From Propionibacterium sp. (lineage in GTDB: Bacteria; Actinomycetota; Actinomycetes; Propionibacteriales; Propionibacteriaceae), in contig JAAYVB010000044.1 of assembly GCA_012517405.1 (NCBI GenBank), positions 86,950 through 150,949 of the forward strand: a stretch of 64,000 nt of DNA, written 5' to 3'. This document shows, in pieces, positions 27,231-36,484 of this stretch. Below the pieces are notes generated by a model, which searched no databases, had not been told where the DNA came from, and saw nothing but the letters and a program-made list of their open reading frames with translations. Numbering within the stretch: position 1 is the first letter of the stretch; every line of letters starts with the position of its first letter. A program made the position numbers and the translations under genes.

Positions 27231-28667
27231 ATGACAGAGATGTCCGGGGGCGCAGGCGAGCAACCGGTGCAGCGGGTCAGCGAGGCCGCCGTCATGACGG
27301 TCCGGACTGGATCCAATTCCCGGCCCAAACGCTCGCCACGTTATGCACTGGTCACCATCGGCGCGGTCTGCGCTCAGATCTCCGCCGGCATCGTGTTGAG
27401 CGGTCTGTCGATGTTCATCGACAGGATCCGCGCCGACTTGTGGCCGGACGGCCAGACGAGCCGGGCGCAAGTACAGAGTGTCTATACGGTGCTGCTGCTG
27501 GTCGCGATCGCGATGATGCCCATCGCCGGACGCCTGATCGGCAGGTGGGGCGGCCGCCGGCTGCTCCTGATCGGCGGCACGATCAGCTCCTTGGGACTGG
27601 CCGCGATGTCGACAGCACAGGGCATGGGCGGGCTGTACGCCTTCGCGATCATCACCGGCCTGGGATTCGGAATGTCGGTGAACTATGTGCCGGTCATCCT
27701 GGTGAACAGCTGGTTCCACAAGCACAAGGGCGTCATCATGGGCGTCACGGTCGCAGGTACCGGTCTGGGTGGCATTCTGTCCTCGCTCGTGTTCACCAAT
27801 ACCAATCAGCCGGTCAGCGAAGGTGGCCTCGGTTGGCGCGCCTCCATGCTCATCGGCGCGGGACTCTACGCATTCTTCTGTCTGGTGCCCGCCTGGTTGC
27901 TGGTGGTGAACAAGCCCTCCGACGTGGGGCTGCCGATTTATGGCAAGGCCGCTGTCGGGGTGGACGTCGCCACCGTGCGGGTAGGCGAGGTTCCGGTCGA
28001 ACAGGTGCCCGGTCTGCGGCTCGGGCAAGCACTGCGCAGCGGCTGGTTCTGGCTGTTGTACGCCATGGTCACATTGCTCGGCGTGTTCTGCGCGATGGGC
28101 CAGATCACCCAACCCTTCTTCATCAATCAGCAGACCTATCCCGGTTCCGGTATGACCCCCGGGCTGGCCGGAACTCTGATGACCACGCAGATGGTCGGCC
28201 TGATCATGGCCAAACCGGTGCTCGGCTGGCTGATCGAAGCCATCGGGATGGTCAAAGCAATGATCATCCTGATGGCGATCCACGGTGTCGCCGGCTACCT
28301 GCTCGGCACCATCGTCTACCCCGCGTCGGGGTGGATCTTCCTGGTGATCGGTCTTGTCGGAGCGGGGTTCGCGGTGGGTTCCCTGACCCCGCCACTGGCC
28401 TGCGGTTTGGCCTTCGGGCAGCGCGACTACGCGTCCATCTACGGGGTGCTGGGTTCGGCATATGCGCTCGGCCTGGCCATCGGTTCGGTGCTGTGGAGCA
28501 TCGCCGGGACGATCGCCGCCGATCCGGATCAGCCGTGGCAGCTCTACCGCGAAGCCATGAAATGGTGCTGGCTGCTCAGCATCGTGATCATCACCGGTTA
28601 CCTGTTCGCGATCCGCGGCGGCCGGCGCGCCCAGTGCAGGCTGCAATCCGAGTTGACCCTGAACTGA
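27231..28667 (+). CDS. OFA-type MFS transporter (oxalate/formate antiporter family)
   Basis: Major facilitator of 478 residues with twelve spans. The first repeats include YALVTIGAVCAQISAGIVLSGLS, GRWGGRRLLLIGG and GLGFGMSVNYVPVILVNSWFHKHKGVIMG, typical of the OFA/monocarboxylate group. Substrates in this family are small carboxylates; none can be assigned here. GAGAAGG precedes the ATG, and a TAGACT lies at 27195-27200. A hairpin terminator follows immediately. Confidence 0.85.
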   Translation: MTEMSGGAGEQPVQRVSEAAVMTVRTGSNSRPKRSPRYALVTIGAVCAQISAGIVLSGLSMFIDRIRADLWPDGQTSRAQVQSVYTVLLLVAIAMMPIAGRLIGRWGGRRLLLIGGTISSLGLAAMSTAQGMGGLYAFAIITGLGFGMSVNYVPVILVNSWFHKHKGVIMGVTVAGTGLGGILSSLVFTNTNQPVSEGGLGWRASMLIGAGLYAFFCLVPAWLLVVNKPSDVGLPIYGKAAVGVDVATVRVGEVPVEQVPGLRLGQALRSGWFWLLYAMVTLLGVFCAMGQITQPFFINQQTYPGSGMTPGLAGTLMTTQMVGLIMAKPVLGWLIEAIGMVKAMIILMAIHGVAGYLLGTIVYPASGWIFLVIGLVGAGFAVGSLTPPLACGLAFGQRDYASIYGVLGSAYALGLAIGSVLWSIAGTIAADPDQPWQLYREAMKWCWLLSIVIITGYLFAIRGGRRAQCRLQSELTLN

Positions 28668-28671
28668 CCAC

Positions 28672-28720
28672 AAAAGGCCCGCAGGCTGCTCTGATCGGGA
28701 GCCTGTGACGGTAGCCTTTT
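28672..28720 (+). terminator. two-part hairpin terminator after the OFA transporter
   Basis: AAAAGGC (28672-28678) pairs with GCCTTTT (28714-28720), and inside it CAGGCT (28682-28687) pairs with AGCCTG (28700-28705). The T-rich right arm follows five bases after the stop codon. It lies just ahead of the next MFS gene, so it should separate the two transcripts. Confidence 0.65.
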
Positions 28721-28751
28721 GGTTCGTGGTCACTGGAAACGAAGCCAGCTG

Positions 28752-30284
28752 ATGCCCGCGACCGTGGTGCGCGAGACCTCGCGGACGCACCGACTGCGCT
28801 GGTCCGCCCTCGCCGTTCTGGCGCTGGGTCTGTTCATCGCGAGCCTCGACAACACGATCCTCAACGTCGCGTTGCCCACGCTGGCCCGCGAGCTGCATGC
28901 GTCCACCGACCAGCTGCAGTGGACGGTGGACGCATACCAGATCACCTACGCCGGCCTGCTGCTGGTCGCCGGCGGGCTGGTGGACCGCTGGGGCAGATCC
29001 CGCACATTCCTGGTCGGAACCGCGGTCTTCGGCAGCTTCTCCCTGATGGCCGGGCTGGTCGGCACCACCGGCCTACTGATCAGTGCGCGTGCCCTGATGG
29101 GTGTCGGGGCGGCCCTGTTGGCTCCCTCGACGCTGGCGCTGGTCTCGTCGCTGTTCTCCGACCCGAAAGAACGCACCGTGGCCTTCGCCTTGTGGTCGGG
29201 GGCGAACGGAGCCGGGGGAGCGGTCGGGCCGTTGCTCTCGGGGGTCCTGCTGGAACACTTCAGCTGGGGTTCGATCTTCCTCATCAACGTGCCGCTTGCG
29301 GTCGGCATCGTGGTATTCGGGTTCTTCGTGCTGCCACACAGCCGCCCACGTCCGGTGGCAGGTGGTGTGGATTACCTGGGTGCGGTGCTGTCGACGGTGG
29401 CGCTCGCGCTGATCTGCTGGGCGGTGATCTCGGCGCCCGGGCTGGGCGCAGGCAATGTGCTGGTCATCGGGGCGGCCATCGGCGGGCTGAGTCTGCTCGC
29501 TGCGTTCATCTACTGGGAATCGCGGGTGCCGGCACCATTGCTGCGGCTCTCACTGTTCAAGATCCGCACCTTCAGCGTGGCTGTCGGAGTATCCGGCCTG
29601 GTGACCGCGGCCGGCGCCGGTGCACTGTTCGTGTTGACCCAGTATCTTCAGTTCATCCTCGACTACACCCCCATGCAGACCGGGATCCGAGTGCTGCCGA
29701 TCGCTGTTGCGATGCTCGTTGGCGCGGTCTCGGCGCCACGCTTCATCGACCTGGTGCAGCTCAAGGTCACCGTGCTGATCGGACTGCTGTGCGTCGGGAT
29801 CGGCTATGGCTGGCTGGCGACCACCAGCGACAGTTCGGCCTTCGGTCATCTGCTTCCCGGTGTCGTGCTCTTCGGCCTCGGTGCGGGTCTCCTGGTTCCG
29901 GCAGCGACCCAGGCTGTGATGGACGCGCTGCCACCCGATGCGACCGGCGCCGGCTCGGCCACCAACACCGCACTGATGCAGGTCGGCAGCGCCTTGGGAG
30001 TCGCAGTGATCGGATCACTGTTGACTGCCCGCTACCGCGGGGTGATGATGTCGAGCTCGATCTGGGACCAGCTCGGTGACCTCCAATCGGTCGCGCTGGA
30101 ATCCGTCGCGGGTGCAGCGCGGGTGGCCGAGCAGCTGACCGCAGAGTTGGGCGCCCAGTTGAACCAACTGGCCGGGCACGCATTCGTGGCCGGCATGCAG
30201 ATCTCCCTGCTGGTGTGCACCATCGCGGTCTTTGCGGCGCTGATCGCGGTGTTCGTGCTGTACCCGCGCGACCGCCGCTTCTAG
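28752..30284 (+). CDS. DHA2-type MFS drug exporter (EmrB/QacA)
   Basis: Fourteen-span drug:proton antiporter of 510 residues. Span 1 contains LGLFIASLDNTILNVALPTLARELH, the DHA2 signature LDxTIxNVALP, followed by QWTVDAYQITYAGLLLVAGGLVDRWGRS. Motif C-like GPLLSGVLLEHFSWGSIFLINVP is in the middle. ATG 28752 begins MPATVVRETS; the in-frame ATG at 28719 would fall in the terminator hairpin. It ends just before the FMN riboswitch promoter region. Confidence 0.9.
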   Translation: MPATVVRETSRTHRLRWSALAVLALGLFIASLDNTILNVALPTLARELHASTDQLQWTVDAYQITYAGLLLVAGGLVDRWGRSRTFLVGTAVFGSFSLMAGLVGTTGLLISARALMGVGAALLAPSTLALVSSLFSDPKERTVAFALWSGANGAGGAVGPLLSGVLLEHFSWGSIFLINVPLAVGIVVFGFFVLPHSRPRPVAGGVDYLGAVLSTVALALICWAVISAPGLGAGNVLVIGAAIGGLSLLAAFIYWESRVPAPLLRLSLFKIRTFSVAVGVSGLVTAAGAGALFVLTQYLQFILDYTPMQTGIRVLPIAVAMLVGAVSAPRFIDLVQLKVTVLIGLLCVGIGYGWLATTSDSSAFGHLLPGVVLFGLGAGLLVPAATQAVMDALPPDATGAGSATNTALMQVGSALGVAVIGSLLTARYRGVMMSSSIWDQLGDLQSVALESVAGAARVAEQLTAELGAQLNQLAGHAFVAGMQISLLVCTIAVFAALIAVFVLYPRDRRF

Positions 30285-30318
30285 CTGGTGCGCTATAGTC
30301 ACGACTGAGCAATATTGA

Positions 30319-30452
30319 ACGTGCCCGGGGTCGGTGAAAGTCCGAACTGGCGGTGATAGTCCGCGACCCGCAGGTCGTCCACATGGATGGCAGGCGGTTG
30401 AACCGGTGGGATTCCGGTACCGACGGTTAGAGTCCGGATGGGAGGTGCACGT
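30319..30452 (+). ncRNA. FMN riboswitch (RFN element)
   Basis: Cis-acting leader that senses FMN. The conserved blocks occur in order: GGTGAAAGTCCGAAC, GGCGGTGATAGTCCGCGAC, a variable arm, GGTTGAACCGGTGG, ATTCCGGTACCGACGGTTAG and AGTCCGGATGGGAGG. The closing helix P1 pairs ACGTGC (30319-30324) with GCACGT (30447-30452). A TATAGT at 30294-30299 is the likely -10 box. About 100 bases of expression platform separate it from ribX; no T-run terminator is visible there, which favours control of translation. Confidence 0.95.
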
Positions 30453-30554
30453 CGCGCTTGGCAGGCGCGTCCGGCGTCCTTGAGGCGCTCGATTCTCAGC
30501 GGCTGCCGCGCGTCGACCCCCGGCATGATGACCGGGGAGGGGTTGAGACGCGGC

Positions 30555-31370
30555 ATGGACATCCGCCTACGGCACACACCGTTGCCTTTGCGGATTGCCG
30601 CGCCCATCGTTGCGGGGTTGGTCTTCCTCCTGGTGTGGTGGTTGGTCACCAGCTTCGGATCGATTCCCGCGACGCTGCTGCCCAGTCCTGGCACCGTCGT
30701 CGGACGTCTCGGCAGAGAGCTGGCGTCCGGACGGCTGTGGGCCCCCATTGGTGTGACGATCACGGAGGCGGCCGCCGGCTGCCTGCTGGCTTCTGTCATC
30801 GCCTTGCCGACGGCCTATCTCATCGCCCATGTGCGACTTGCCGAGGCGACCCTGGCCCCCTACCTCGCGGCCTCGCAGGCCATTCCGGCAGTGGCATTGG
30901 CACCGCTGCTGGTGATCTGGGTGGGGTACGGCATGCGACCGGTCGTCCTGCTGTGTTCGGTCATGGTCTTCTTCCCGATGGTGCTGTCGACCGTGCTCGG
31001 TCTGCGCAGCATCGACCGGGAGGTCTTGGACGCGGCGCGGGTCGATGGGGCAGCAGGCGCGCAGATGGCCAGGTGGATCGAGTGGCCACTCGCCCTGCCC
31101 GCCACGTTGACCGGCGTGCGCAATGGTTTCACGCTGTCGATCACCGGCGCCGTTGTCGGCGAACTCGTGATGGGCGGCAACGGACTGGGTCAGCGGCTGG
31201 CCGTACAGTCCCAGTCGAGTGACACCACCGGCCTGTTCACCACCCTCATCGTGCTGTGTGTTCTGGCGATCGCCATCTATCTCGGCATGACGTTCATCGA
31301 ATGGCTGGTCAACCCGTTTGCATCCAGTCCCCGCTGGTACCGCCTCACCCATCCGCACCACGAGAAATAG
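30555..31370 (+). CDS. ribX: riboflavin-type ABC transporter permease RibX
   Basis: Inner-membrane permease of the NitT/TauT fold, 271 residues, about six spans. The EAA loop reads DAARVDGAAGAQMARWIEWP. The FMN riboswitch directly upstream and the following NMT1/THI5-like lipoprotein identify it as RibX of the RibXY flavin uptake system; assignment by context is strong, by motif alone it would be ambiguous with ThiX. I chose ATG 30555 (MDIRLRHTPLPL) with GGGGAGGGG 14 bases upstream; ATGs at 30525 and 30528 are alternatives. Confidence 0.85.
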   Translation: MDIRLRHTPLPLRIAAPIVAGLVFLLVWWLVTSFGSIPATLLPSPGTVVGRLGRELASGRLWAPIGVTITEAAAGCLLASVIALPTAYLIAHVRLAEATLAPYLAASQAIPAVALAPLLVIWVGYGMRPVVLLCSVMVFFPMVLSTVLGLRSIDREVLDAARVDGAAGAQMARWIEWPLALPATLTGVRNGFTLSITGAVVGELVMGGNGLGQRLAVQSQSSDTTGLFTTLIVLCVLAIAIYLGMTFIEWLVNPFASSPRWYRLTHPHHEK

Positions 31371-31382
31371 GAGACCACCACC

Positions 31383-32396
31383 ATGCAATCCATGACACGC
31401 CGCACCCTGCTCGGCTCAGCCCTGCTGGCCGGGCTGGCAGCCTGCGCTCGTCCATCGGACGGATCGAGTCCGGCCACCACGGGCTCGGACGGGGGGAGCG
31501 CGGCCGCGGCGCTGACCCTCGGGCTGACCTATGTCCCCGATATCCAGTTCGCGCCGGCCTATGTCGCCGACAAGCTCGGCTGGTTCACCGAGGAGGGCGT
31601 GTCGGTGACGCTGCGCCACCACGGCGCCAATGAGAGCCTGCTCGGTGCGCTCCAAACCGGCGACGAGCAGGTGGTCTTCGCGGGCGGTGGCGAGATGCTG
31701 CAAGGTCGCAGCGAGGGCGTTACCGTCCGCAACTTCGCGACCGCCTACCAGATCTATCCGGCCTCCATCATCGTGCCGGCAGACTCGCCGATTCAGTCGT
31801 TCGCCGACCTGCGTGGTCACAGCGTCGGACTGCCCGGCGAGTACGGAGAGAACTGGTTCTACCTGCTGGCGGTGCTCACCCAGAGCGGGCTCAGCCGCGA
31901 CGACATCGACGTGGCCTCCATCGGCTACACCCAGTTCGCGGCGCTCAGCGGCGGCAAAGTGGACGCGGTGGTCGGCTTCTTGAACAACGAGGTCGTCCGC
32001 TTCAACGAGGCCGGCTTCGCAGTACGCACGATCAGCCTCGAGGATCCGCCACTGGTCAGCGCCGGTCTGGGAGCGACGGACGCCACCATCGCTGAACGGC
32101 CAGCAGATCTGGTCGGGCTGCTGACAGCGCTGACCAGGGGAGCGGAGCTGTGTACGTCCGACCCCGAACAGGCCGTCCAGCTGTCTGTCGACTACGTGCC
32201 GACCCTGGCGGAGCCCGACCAACAGGCCCATGCGCTGGCCGTATTGAAGGCGACCACCGAACTCTACGGTGGGCAGTTCGGAGTTCAGAATCCAGGGCGC
32301 TGGGAGGCGATGGCGAGCTTCTTCGCCGACTCCGGCCTGGTGTCGTCCCCCGTCCCCGCCGGCGACGCCTACACCACCCAAATCGTGGCCCGCTGA
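31383..32396 (+). CDS. ribY: riboflavin-type ABC transporter binding lipoprotein RibY
   Basis: NMT1/THI5-like substrate-binding protein, 337 residues. The N-terminus MQSMTRRTLLGSALLAGLAAC combines a twin-Arg-like start with a lipobox LAAC, so it is an exported lipoprotein. The binding domain begins LTLGLTYVPDIQFAPAYVAD, typical of the family. GAGACC-type spacing and 12 bases after ribX indicate one operon. No ATPase gene follows: the next gene is metY. The system must borrow an ATPase or function without one, as reported for some RibXY loci. Confidence 0.85.
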   Translation: MQSMTRRTLLGSALLAGLAACARPSDGSSPATTGSDGGSAAAALTLGLTYVPDIQFAPAYVADKLGWFTEEGVSVTLRHHGANESLLGALQTGDEQVVFAGGGEMLQGRSEGVTVRNFATAYQIYPASIIVPADSPIQSFADLRGHSVGLPGEYGENWFYLLAVLTQSGLSRDDIDVASIGYTQFAALSGGKVDAVVGFLNNEVVRFNEAGFAVRTISLEDPPLVSAGLGATDATIAERPADLVGLLTALTRGAELCTSDPEQAVQLSVDYVPTLAEPDQQAHALAVLKATTELYGGQFGVQNPGRWEAMASFFADSGLVSSPVPAGDAYTTQIVAR

Positions 32397-32445
32397 TGGG
32401 CGGGCGGGTAGCCTGGTGTGCGCCGATCCGAAAGGGGACACATCG

Positions 32446-33747
32446 ATGACTGATCATCCCGCCTATCAGCTGGAAACCCTGGCAGTCCACGCTGGGCAAG
32501 AAGAATCCGACTCCGCCACCAACGCTCGCGCGGTGCCGATCTACCAGACTGTTGCTTACACCTTCGATGACTCGCAGCACGCCGCCGACCTGTTCGCGCT
32601 GGCGGTTCCGGGCAACATCTACAGTCGTCTGATGAACCCCACCACGGGGGTCTACGAGGCGCGGATCGCGGCGATGGAGGGGGGCATCGGTGCGCTGGCC
32701 ACCGCCACCGGGGCAGCTGCTGTCACCTATGCGGTACTCAATGTGACCGGCGCGGGCGACAACATCGTCGCGTTGTCGACGCTGTACGGTGGCACGTTCG
32801 CGCTGTTCATGCACACCCTCAAGCAGTTCGGCATCGAGTGCCGGCTGATCGATCCCGACCGGCCCGAAGACCTGCCCGGACTCATCGACGAGCGCACCCG
32901 GCTGGTCTTTGGAGAGACGATCTGCAACCCGAAGCTGAACGTGGTCGACATCGATGCGTGGGCCGAGGCCAGTCACGCGCTGGGGCTGCCCTTCATCATC
33001 GACAGCACCGTGGCCACCCCGTATCTGTGCCGCCCTATCGAGCACGGCGCAGACGTCGTGGTGCATTCGACCACCAAGTACATGGGCGGCCACGGCACCT
33101 CGATGGGTGGTGCCATCGTGGACGCCGGGAACTTCGACTGGGCGGCCCACGCCGACCGCTTCCCCATGATGGCCACGCCCGACGCCTCCTACCACGATGT
33201 TGTGTGGACCGACGCGGCCGGCCCGGCCGCCTACATCACCAGGGCGCGTACCGTCTTGATGCGCAATACCGGGGCCACGCTGTCGCCGATGAATGCCTGG
33301 ATCATCCTGCAGGGCATCGAAAGCCTGCATGTGCGGATGGACCGGCACTGCCAGAACGCTGCACAGGTCGCCGACTACCTGCGCGCTCACCCACTGGTCG
33401 CCTGGGTGAACTACCCGGGTTTCGACGACAACCCCTACCACGAGATCGCCGATCGAGTGTTGACGGGCAAGGGCTATGGCGGTCTGGTGAGCTTCGGGCT
33501 GCGAGCCGGACGTGAGGCCGGCAGCGCCTTCGTCGAGGCACTGCAGCTGTTCAGTCACCTGGCCAACATCGGGGACGCCAAGTCGCTGGTGATCCACAAT
33601 GCCTCCACGACGCACTCGCAGCTCAACGACGAGGAACTCGCGGCCGCCGGTGTCGCCCCCGAGATGGTGCGACTGTCGGTCGGCATCGAGAATGTCGATG
33701 ACATCATCGCCGACCTCGAGCAGGCTCTGGACAAGACCGCTGAGTGA
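32446..33747 (+). CDS. metY: O-acetylhomoserine sulfhydrylase
   Basis: PLP enzyme that makes homocysteine from O-acetylhomoserine and sulfide, 433 residues. It begins YQLETLAVHAGQEESDSATNARAVPIYQTVAYTF, which is diagnostic for the O-acetylhomoserine group. The pyridoxal Lys (about 210) is in HSTTKYMGGHG. The ATG follows GAAAGGGG. Coupled to metX by TGATG overlap, it forms a metY-metX-metW methionine operon. Confidence 0.95.
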   Translation: MTDHPAYQLETLAVHAGQEESDSATNARAVPIYQTVAYTFDDSQHAADLFALAVPGNIYSRLMNPTTGVYEARIAAMEGGIGALATATGAAAVTYAVLNVTGAGDNIVALSTLYGGTFALFMHTLKQFGIECRLIDPDRPEDLPGLIDERTRLVFGETICNPKLNVVDIDAWAEASHALGLPFIIDSTVATPYLCRPIEHGADVVVHSTTKYMGGHGTSMGGAIVDAGNFDWAAHADRFPMMATPDASYHDVVWTDAAGPAAYITRARTVLMRNTGATLSPMNAWIILQGIESLHVRMDRHCQNAAQVADYLRAHPLVAWVNYPGFDDNPYHEIADRVLTGKGYGGLVSFGLRAGREAGSAFVEALQLFSHLANIGDAKSLVIHNASTTHSQLNDEELAAAGVAPEMVRLSVGIENVDDIIADLEQALDKTAE

Positions 33748-34904
33748 TGCCCACCAGTAATGACAGTCTCGGCATCGTCGAGACGAAACAGGTCACGTTG
33801 TTCGATGCGGGCAATCCGCTGACGCTGGTGTGCGGCGACCAGCTGAACGAGGTGGTGATTGCCTACGAGACGTACGGAACGCTCAATGCGGACGCCAGCA
33901 ATGCGATCTACATCTGCCATGCCCTGACCGGCGACGCGCACGCGGCGGGCTGGCACGAAGGAGACAAGCACCCGGGCTGGTGGGACACCATGATCGGCCC
34001 GGGCAAGGCGATCGACACCAACCGCTGGTTCGTCATCTCGTCCAATCTGCTCGGCGGCTGTCAGGGCAGCACCGGGCCGGGTTCGATCAACCCGGCAACG
34101 GGCAAGCCCTGGGGGCTCGACTTTCCGTTGCTCGATATGAGCGATTTCGTCACCGTGCACCGGGCGCTCATCGCACGCCTGGGGGTGCGCCGGCTGCATG
34201 CGGTGGTCGGCGGATCGATGGGCGGGATGCAGGCTCTGCAATGGTCGCTGTCGTACCCGGGAGATCTCGACAATTCGGTGATCATCGCCGCGTCCAGCCG
34301 ATTGACCGCGCAGAACATCGCCTTCTCGGCGGTGGGACGCGAGGCCATCATCCGCGACGAGAACTTCCAGGGCGGCCGCTTCGCCGAGAACGGCGCCAAC
34401 CCGGATGTCGGGCTCTCGATCGCGCGCATGATGGCGCACATCACCTACACCTCGGAAGAGGGCTTCCAGTCGAAATTCGGGCGCAAACCGCAGTTCGACG
34501 AATCCGAACCAGGCTTCGGCGTGGACTTCGCCGTCGAGGGCTATCTGGAACACCAGGGCGAGACCTTCCTCACCAGGTTCGACGCGCTCAGCTACCTCTA
34601 TCTCACCCGGGTGATGGACTACTTCGATCCCTTCGCGGCACGATCCGCTCTCGACGCGGTGCGGGCCGACCCGGTGCGCTACCTCGTGATGAGTTTCGAC
34701 ACCGACTGGCGGTTCTCGACCGCGCACAGCCAGCAGATCGTCCGGCAGCTGGCGGCCGCCGAACTGCCGGTGACCTTCCGCGACATTCGCTCGCCGTGGG
34801 GCCATGATTCCTTCCTGTTGAAGATCGATCCGTATCTGGCCACGGTGAAAGCATTCTTGGAGGCCCATACCGACTATGAGGGCACAGCGTGGGGGCGAGC
34901 ATGA
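33747..34904 (+). CDS. metX: homoserine O-acetyltransferase
   Basis: Alpha/beta-hydrolase that acetylates homoserine, 385 residues, providing the substrate of MetY. Nucleophile Ser in VGGSMGGMQALQW (about 156), typical HALTGDAHAAGWH, and GGCQGSTGP. The Asp/His pair is in the C-terminus (SFDTDWRFS, WGHDSFL). The ATG at 33747 overlaps the metY stop by one base; the preceding GTG at 33744 is in frame but less likely. The next gene overlaps by ATGA. Confidence 0.95.
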   Translation: MPTSNDSLGIVETKQVTLFDAGNPLTLVCGDQLNEVVIAYETYGTLNADASNAIYICHALTGDAHAAGWHEGDKHPGWWDTMIGPGKAIDTNRWFVISSNLLGGCQGSTGPGSINPATGKPWGLDFPLLDMSDFVTVHRALIARLGVRRLHAVVGGSMGGMQALQWSLSYPGDLDNSVIIAASSRLTAQNIAFSAVGREAIIRDENFQGGRFAENGANPDVGLSIARMMAHITYTSEEGFQSKFGRKPQFDESEPGFGVDFAVEGYLEHQGETFLTRFDALSYLYLTRVMDYFDPFAARSALDAVRADPVRYLVMSFDTDWRFSTAHSQQIVRQLAAAELPVTFRDIRSPWGHDSFLLKIDPYLATVKAFLEAHTDYEGTAWGRA

Positions 34905-35530
34905 GTCAGTCGATGCAGTTGCGTGATGACCTGGCGGTGATCGCCCGCAACATCCCGGCCGGGTCTCGGGTACTCGACCTGGGTTGTGGCGACGGAGAGC
35001 TGCTCAGCTGGCTGATTCGCCGCCGCGCCTGCACCGGCACCGGGGTCGAACGCGGTCCCGATGAGGTGCTCGGCGCGATCAAGCGGGGGGTTCCGCTGAT
35101 CGAGCTCGACATCGACAGCCAGCTCGGCATGTTCGCGCCCGACTCGTACGACGTGGTCGTGCTCAGCCGCACCTTGCAGGCCGTGCTGCGGCCCGATCTC
35201 GTGCTGGCGGCGATGCGCAAGATCGCGCCCCGGCAGATCGTCACCATGCCGAATTTCGGATACTGGCGCCACCGGCTGAGGCTCCTGAACGGCCACATGC
35301 CACGATCCAGGGATCTGCCGTACAGCTGGTATGCGACACCCAACCTGCACCATGCGACCCTGGTCGATCTGGAGCCGCTGTTCCAGGAGGTCGATCTGAA
35401 ACTGGAGAGGCGCATCACCCTGTCGCCGCATGGACGCCCGCGCGCCCTCGGCCAACTCGGAGCGAACCTGATGGCCGGTTCAGCGATCTACGTGCTGGTT
35501 CGCGCGGATCAGGATCCCGCCGAACTCTAG
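34901..35530 (+). CDS. metW: methionine biosynthesis protein MetW
   Basis: SAM-dependent methyltransferase-fold protein of 209 residues, which partners MetX in many bacteria. SAM motif VLDLGCGDGELLSWL (about 24-38), DVVVLSRTLQAVLRPD, and the family-specific MPNFGYWRHRLRLLNGHMP. Overlap with metX (ATGA) places it as third gene of the operon. Its end overlaps the end of a convergent exonuclease by four bases. Confidence 0.93.
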   Translation: MSQSMQLRDDLAVIARNIPAGSRVLDLGCGDGELLSWLIRRRACTGTGVERGPDEVLGAIKRGVPLIELDIDSQLGMFAPDSYDVVVLSRTLQAVLRPDLVLAAMRKIAPRQIVTMPNFGYWRHRLRLLNGHMPRSRDLPYSWYATPNLHHATLVDLEPLFQEVDLKLERRITLSPHGRPRALGQLGANLMAGSAIYVLVRADQDPAEL

Positions 35531-36459
35531 CCGCCCACCGGCTGGGAGCCGAGGGCTGCCAGGAGCCGGTTCATCGGCCCGCGGCTGTTGTGGTCCTCGG
35601 CCAGCCGGCGGCAGCGCTCTTGATCGGCGCGTCCGGGATACAGCTGGTCATCGAGCTCCGGCAGGTCCACGTCGGCGGTGGCGACGACCCGGCGGGCGCG
35701 CTGTAGATAGTCATCGGCCTGCCCGATGCTCAGCCGCAACTTCGCCGACATGCGCGACGACGGATCGGCCGCCGCCGCGATGATGGCGTCCAGATCGCCA
35801 TAGCTGTTCAACAGTGCGGCGGCGGTCTTCTCGCCGATGCCGGCGATCCCGGGCAGACCGTCGGAGGGATCGCCGCGCAACGTCGCCAGATCTGCGTACT
35901 GATCGCCGCGCAGCCCGTACCTGTTCTGCAGCCAGGCATCGTCCACCAACTCGTGTTTGGCGACACCACGAGCGATGTATGCGACCTGAATCCGGTCGGC
36001 CACCAGCTGGAACAGATCGCGGTCCCCGCTGACCACGACAGCGCGTCGGCCTCTGGCCGCCGCACGACGGGCCAAAGTGCCGCAGATATCGTCGGCCTCG
36101 TATCCGGATGCGCCCGCCTGGCAGATACCCGCGGCATCCAGGCAGTCCAGAATCCACGGCACCTGTCGGGCGAGTTCATCGTCGATCTGCTCGGCATCGG
36201 CCGGCTCGGCAGTCGACACCCGATGGGTCTTGTAGCTCGGCACCAGGTCAACCCGCCAAGACGGACGCCAATCGTCGTCACGGCAGCAGACCACCGCGGC
36301 GGGCTGATACTGATCGATCAGCCGGGCCAGCATGTCGAGCATGCCGTGCAGAGCGTTGACCGGGCGCCCCTGCTGATCCCTGAGAGTGGTCGGAACACCG
36401 TAGTACGCGCGGAAGTACAGCGTCGCAGTATCCACGATGAGGCTGAGCGCGTCAGTCAT
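35527..36459 (-). CDS. 5'-3' exonuclease (PIN/flap domain)
   Basis: Stand-alone homologue of the DNA polymerase I 5' nuclease, 310 residues. Metal-binding and signature motifs: LIVDTATLYFRAYYG at the N-terminus, CQAGASGYEADDICGTLA, VVSGDRDLFQLV, and the helix-hairpin-helix DGLPGIAGIGEKTAAALL. Its role is probably RNA-primer or flap removal. ATG 36459 gives MTDALSLIVD; upstream in-frame sequence overlaps the divergent Lrp gene. Confidence 0.9.
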   Translation of the reverse strand: MTDALSLIVDTATLYFRAYYGVPTTLRDQQGRPVNALHGMLDMLARLIDQYQPAAVVCCRDDDWRPSWRVDLVPSYKTHRVSTAEPADAEQIDDELARQVPWILDCLDAAGICQAGASGYEADDICGTLARRAAARGRRAVVVSGDRDLFQLVADRIQVAYIARGVAKHELVDDAWLQNRYGLRGDQYADLATLRGDPSDGLPGIAGIGEKTAAALLNSYGDLDAIIAAAADPSSRMSAKLRLSIGQADDYLQRARRVVATADVDLPELDDQLYPGRADQERCRRLAEDHNSRGPMNRLLAALGSQPVGG

Positions 36460-36484
36460 CCCCCTATGGTGCCACCATGACTGC

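Noticed and set aside
30438..30554. ribX starting at the ATG inside the riboswitch (30438)
   Set aside because: That would translate the conserved RFN 3' arm, and the resulting N-terminus has no similarity to permeases. A start at 30555 or 30525 fits.
32397..32445. SAM or other methionine riboswitch before metY
   Set aside because: Only 49 bases separate ribY and metY and no conserved riboswitch blocks are present.
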